A DNA stretch of 64,000 nucleotides from CAMDPA01 sp964574325 (GTDB lineage Bacteria; Pseudomonadota; Alphaproteobacteria; Rhizobiales; Hyphomicrobiaceae). Below, in pieces: positions 62,511-64,000 of the stretch. The DNA is taken from positions 18,237 to 82,236 of the forward strand of contig CAZNMY010000015.1 of assembly GCA_964574325.1 (NCBI GenBank), read 5' to 3'. The notes under the pieces were generated by a model. It had not been told where the DNA came from. It worked only from the letters and a program-made list of their open reading frames with translations, and ran no database searches. Position numbers and translations under genes: made by a program. Within the stretch, counting starts at the first letter, position 1; each line of letters starts with the position of its first letter.

Positions 62511-63509
62511 ATGCAGAATTCTCACTTAGTGGGATTGTTTTTATTGTTCGGTGTTGTTTCTAGTACGGCAACGGCACAGGTAACGCTTGATCAAGCGGAG
62601 GCGCAAAACCGTTTCATAGAGGCGGGGCAGGTAATTCCACGCGTTATCGGTGGGGAGTTTACGGTGGTTGGGACTCGAGTATATAATGCTTCAATCCTGG
62701 CCGCAAAGCGGATAGTCTTCAAGCCCGGCGCTCAATTGGTGTTTAGCGATGCTGCAATTCGAGATCGGAGAAATCTTTTTATCTTTGCCGAAGAAATGAT
62801 TTCCGAAGACGCGGAAAGGCCGGGCGTAATTACTTGGCAAAAGCAAACAGCTCAGGCTGGTTCGCCCCAAGGCGCCGGCCCAGCAGGGCCGGATCACGGG
62901 GGACGTGAAGGCACACGTGGCGGCGATGGTGTCGTGGGGCCAAATGGAACGCCGGGAGCAGATGGTCAAGCGGCTCCAGATTTAACTGTTGTTGCCAAAA
63001 ACTTCAGAACAATTGTTCGTGCTGATTTCTCCGGGTCGCAAGGTGGCGCGGGCGGTGTGGGAGGTAATGGTGGCCGTGGTGGCGGAGGAGGCTATGGCAA
63101 CCCTGCAAGTCAAGATTTGTTCAACTGCCGGAGAGGTGGAGGCAACGGTGCGCCAGGCGGCAACGGAGGATCTGGTGGACAGGGCGGACATGGTGGTGCC
63201 GGTGGGAGAGGTGGGAACATCACATTGATAGTCCCGGCCACCGTCGTTCCAACTGCTACACGCTTCTTGTCGGTAGATGTAACTGGTGGCAAGGGCGGGA
63301 ATGCAGGTGCTCCGGGTGAAGGAGGAGCAGGCGGACCAGGAGGAGCCGGTGGAACCGAGGCAAAACCACATTGTGGTGGCGGTAGTCCAGGCCCAGGAGG
63401 AGGAGGCGGTTCGCGCGGCGCTGCCGGCACGCCCGGCAATGTAGGCAATAGCGGTTCGTTCTTTGTGGGTGGCCTGCAACCAGCCGACCTGGATCGGTTA
63501 TTCAGATAA
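62511..63509 (+). CDS. Glycine-rich, collagen-like secreted protein
   Basis: A 332-aa protein with a clear AAGGAGG site nine bases before the ATG. Signal peptide at 1-22 (ending TATAQ). The mature N-terminal part (23-125) is ordinary, with VIPRVIGGEFTVVGTRVY. Two Gly-rich blocks follow (GGAGGVGGNGGRGGG near 180, GGNGGSGGQGGHGGAGG near 220 and GGPGGAGG later), separated by short beta-like stretches. The base content is AT-richer and codon use looser than in the neighbours. It is bracketed by inverted REP copies. A surface or matrix role is likely by composition. Confidence 0.75.
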   Translation: MQNSHLVGLFLLFGVVSSTATAQVTLDQAEAQNRFIEAGQVIPRVIGGEFTVVGTRVYNASILAAKRIVFKPGAQLVFSDAAIRDRRNLFIFAEEMISEDAERPGVITWQKQTAQAGSPQGAGPAGPDHGGREGTRGGDGVVGPNGTPGADGQAAPDLTVVAKNFRTIVRADFSGSQGGAGGVGGNGGRGGGGGYGNPASQDLFNCRRGGGNGAPGGNGGSGGQGGHGGAGGRGGNITLIVPATVVPTATRFLSVDVTGGKGGNAGAPGEGGAGGPGGAGGTEAKPHCGGGSPGPGGGGGSRGAAGTPGNVGNSGSFFVGGLQPADLDRLFR

Positions 63510-63519
63510 GACCACAGTA

Positions 63520-63759
63520 TTAGCGCATGCTTCGCCGAGTTAAGAGTCTATGAACGATGATGCGGCAAGCCGATTTTTCGGTTTGCTGCATTTCATTGTG
63601 CGCTTTCAGTTTCATGAAATGGCATAAATACATCATGAACAGTCGCGACCACCGCGTGACCGATACAGCACACGACGCCTGATCGTCCGCGATTGACTTC
63701 GACAGCTCCTGGCCCATCGCGTAGCCGCGCGGGATGACAGAGCAAGTGGCCGCCCCCAT
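63520..63759 (-). CDS. Doubtful small ORF next to the inverted repeat
   Basis: A 79-codon frame whose ATG lies in the left arm of the 27-bp inverted repeat, after AAGGGGATAGGC, which could act as a ribosome-binding site. The predicted peptide has no recognisable domain, membrane pattern or signal. It may be a chance frame. Confidence 0.2.
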   Translation of the reverse strand: MGAATCSVIPRGYAMGQELSKSIADDQASCAVSVTRWSRLFMMYLCHFMKLKAHNEMQQTEKSACRIIVHRLLTRRSMR

Positions 63760-63909
63760 GCCTATCCCCTTGCCTCAGGCGCTGGCTCAAAATCGCATGG
63801 CCGACCAACGTCATAGGTGGTCGGGTGCAGATCATGGGGCCGACGTGCCACTTGGTTGATATCGCAGCCATTTCCGCGCTCACGCCTGAGGCAAGGGGAT
63901 AGGCATGGG
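63755..63909. mobile_element. 155-bp element with perfect 27-bp inverted repeats
   Basis: CCCATGCCTATCCCCTTGCC plus TCAGGCG at 63755-63781 is perfectly mirrored at 63883-63909. The ~101-bp interior has a smaller palindrome (CCGACCA...TGGTCGG) and no gene. The structure fits a MITE or a large palindromic repeat. Both arms hold AAGGGGATAGGCATGGG, which resembles a ribosome-binding site and start. The rest of 63510-64000 shows only low-confidence frames and the REP copy. Confidence 0.75.
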
Positions 63910-63941
63910 CCGCCCCTCACCCCGACCCTCTCCCCGTTAAG
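63907..63941. repeat. REP palindrome copy B (inverted relative to copy A)
   Basis: GGCCGCCCCTCACCCCGACC plus CTCTCCCCG is the reverse complement of the distal part of the repeat at 62211-62259, with one mismatch seen (TTAGGG versus CGGGGT). It abuts the right end of the 155-bp element. Confidence 0.65.
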
Positions 63942-64000
63942 GACGCGTCGCAGAATAGTCGAATCGCGATCCGTGGGCGTGTGACCGTGTGACTCATGGC

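Noticed and set aside
1..64000. tRNA or rRNA genes
   Set aside because: Scanning the intergenic gaps by eye gave no cloverleaf with conserved GTTCGA-type T-arm or rRNA-like sequence.

Overview
The window is GC-rich (roughly two-thirds G+C by eye), densely coded chromosomal DNA. It looks alphaproteobacterial, most likely order Hyphomicrobiales (Rhizobiales), close to the Bradyrhizobium/Xanthobacteraceae side. The support is the tlpA / argH-lptM-lysA neighbourhood, three tandem Bug-type tricarboxylate-binding proteins, a HAAT (Liv-type) ABC cassette ending in an AMP-dependent acyl-CoA ligase, BTLCP and extensin-like secreted proteins, and several families of intergenic palindromes. I saw no rRNA, tRNA, CRISPR array or complete insertion sequence.

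Layout. 0.2-4.7 kb: two paralogous exported proteins (CarboxypepD-regulatory domain, CxxCH haem motif, propeller-like C-terminus). 4.9-5.8 kb: a secreted C13 (caspase-fold) peptidase. 6.1-9.2 kb: three tandem Bug solute-binding proteins without a permease. 9.5-13.1 kb: a large TIR - transmembrane - WD40 protein. 13.5-19.7 kb: quinone oxidoreductase, APC permease, nadC, an ICMT-like methyltransferase, rnd and two small membrane proteins. 19.7-24.7 kb: a 270-bp inverted-repeat element, a PRMT-like methyltransferase, a FemAB/CelD-type acyltransferase, and a translationally coupled set of two SMR-size transporters plus a DegT aminotransferase (Arn-like logic). 24.9-35.4 kb: sensor kinase, GST, MBL hydrolase plus Fe-S uracil-DNA glycosylase, an Arg/Tyr-rich Tat protein, tlpA, argH-lptM-lysA and an RlmL-like methyltransferase.

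35.7-39.0 kb: a catabolic-looking operon (cupin, alpha/beta hydrolase, luciferase-family oxidoreductase). 39.3-46.8 kb: a lysozyme-like protein with a Pro/Ala tail, enoyl-CoA hydratase, YbdK, GlsB, lipA, a RatA/COQ10 protein, a secreted intradiol dioxygenase, a CinA C-domain protein and a MarR regulator. 47.1-54.2 kb: rplS with an unusual insertion and C-terminal extension, map, radC, a CelD-like acyltransferase, a second divergent CinA protein, and extensin-like and BTLCP secreted proteins. 54.3-61.9 kb: livF-livK-livM-livH-(small AT-rich ORF)-livG-acyl-CoA ligase. 62.5-63.5 kb: an AT-richer glycine-rich secreted protein bracketed by inverted REP copies, then a 155-bp element with perfect 27-bp inverted repeats.

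Most of the window is ordinary metabolism and housekeeping. The parts that best repay a second look are the TIR-TM-WD40 protein, the DegT/SMR/SMR module, the extended L19, the haem-motif paralogue pair, and the palindromic elements (19.75-20.02, 21.07/34.07, 55.1, 57.7 and 63.8 kb). No multi-gene system in the window can be called new from sequence alone. All functions are from motif recognition by eye, without database searches.
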